Part shown: piece by piece, positions 62,916-64,000 of the stretch
Layout of the letters: every line of letters starts with the position of its first letter
How positions within the stretch are numbered: the stretch's first letter is position 1
NCBI GenBank assembly: GCA_004794655.1
Contig: SMMW01000606.1
Span: 761,001-825,000, forward strand
Length of the DNA: 64,000 bases
Reading direction: 5' to 3'
Origin: Marisa cornuarietis
Lineage: Eukaryota > Mollusca > Gastropoda > Architaenioglossa > Ampullariidae
Made by a program: the position numbers and the translations under genes
The notes under the pieces: generated by a model
What the model was told of the DNA's origin: nothing
The model's input: the letters and a program-made list of their open reading frames with translations, nothing else
Databases searched by the model: none

Positions 62916-64000
62916 TAAAGTAGGTGTTGGACCCAAATGAATCCACAACGTAAGGTGGAGACTTTGATGTGTGATGAAATGTGCATCGGGCTTTATTTTA
63001 TACCGGAAGTAGTTTCTGTGTACCAGCACTGCAGATGCAAGTTACTATGACAAGGCTTCAATTGAATGAAGAAATTTAACGCTTGATGTGCTTCTATAAG
63101 CCCGACTACTCTGATAGAAAAAATGGAATTAATTGTACAGCGTGTTAGTAATAGAATTACATTTGAAGTCATTGTGTGTTCGATAGCAGCATGAGATCTC
63201 ACACGATTCCCCCGGTAATCGCAGCAAAACAATTTCCGATAGTAGTTGCAAATGCTCTATTGACTGGACTGTTACGGTCAAAGATAACGTCTCTGTCATA
63301 CGCTTACAGCTGGAAAACAATATTAACATTCTGTATATTACAGATTAACGTTCAATGGTCAGCCTCATATCATACAACAAACAGAATCCAGTAGTTCGCT
63401 GATTTAGCTTTAGAATAAGAAGTATGCGAGTGGAATACTTTAAATGCGGTACACATTTCTAAACATTTAAATTTCGAATTTTGCATTATCTTGGATTAAA
63501 CAGCTAAGCTGATTTATTATAATATTTCTATTGCTCTTACAATGGTTTGCTGTTTGCTGTGTCTAATAAAAAAACAAGTAATAAATAGAGCCAATGAATT
63601 TTTTTCAATATTTTCTTTTGGTCAAATAACAACAACATAAAATTCCAGAAAAAGACGCGTTGCTACTTTCACGACGAGGTATTTGAAGATCATTTCTATT
63701 TTCGCCATAGATGGCCTAATATTGGAATGCTTTCCAAAGTGTTTCAAATATTACTTATTTAATTAATAACACCATCTTGTATGCATTGACGTATCAAGAA
63801 CATATATTTACCACTGAACCATTCTACCATTTGTACCGTTTGAAAATATAGAGCCTCGTCATTCCAAAATCAGAGTACCACATTATCATAGTTCTAGTGG
63901 TAACTTTTTTCCTAAACGTGTAATTAAGACATGAGCTGAATGGATCCTGACTTTTCCTATCAGTGAGGTGGTACTGCTCATATCTGATTATCACGATCAT
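62916..64000. other. Upstream region of the speriolin gene
   Basis: This AT-rich stretch should hold the promoter and 5' untranslated sequence of the minus-strand gene. The frame of exon 1 remains open to 63029. I found no clear TATA box, CRE or other gene in it. Confidence 0.4.

Overview
The window is nuclear DNA of an animal. Genes are split by GT-AG introns, and AT-rich non-coding sequence is full of microsatellites, tRNA-headed SINEs, degenerate LINE pieces and DNA-transposon relics. The two genes are orthologues of known metazoan proteins, and the repeats (tRNA-derived SINEs, L2/CR1-like LINE ends, a Ginger-like element) fit a mollusc, perhaps a gastropod. That placement is inference; nothing here names the species.

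Layout. Bases 1-15,200 are gene-poor: a 42-bp tandem repeat, a 735-bp Ginger-like DNA-transposon derivative with perfect target-site duplications, a tRNA-derived SINE, a 151-bp hAT-type MITE and a cAMP-response-element palindrome. From 15,215 to 37,343 on the plus strand lies a complete coiled-coil gene that I rebuilt as 28 phase-consistent coding exons (3,810 nt, 1,269 aa). I identify it as CCDC158. Its introns hold a Tigger/pogo transposase relic, SINEs, LINE fragments and a palindromic-ended MITE.

From 37,344 to 51,258 is a 13.9-kb intergenic stretch with no gene I can support. It holds a Tigger-like MITE, an L2/CR1-like LINE 3' end, SINEs, a 133-bp tandem duplication, microsatellites and one unexplained block that is open on both strands.

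From 62,915 down to 51,259 on the minus strand lies a second complete gene, rebuilt as six phase-consistent exons (3,252 nt, 1,083 aa). I identify it as a speriolin (SPATC1/SPATC1L) homologue. A large 2.3-kb disordered exon separates a short N-terminal helix from the conserved C-terminal domain. Intron 1 carries two oppositely oriented fragments of one reverse-transcriptase family.

The two genes converge tail to tail. Vertebrate speriolin is a sperm-centrosome protein, and CCDC158 is a poorly studied long coiled-coil protein, so a shared role in the male germ line is plausible but is only inference. I did not find a novel multi-gene system. The most useful results are the two reassembled genes, a lineage-specific insert inside the speriolin domain, a tandemly copied splice donor, and a SINE that shares its 3' tail with a LINE in the same window.
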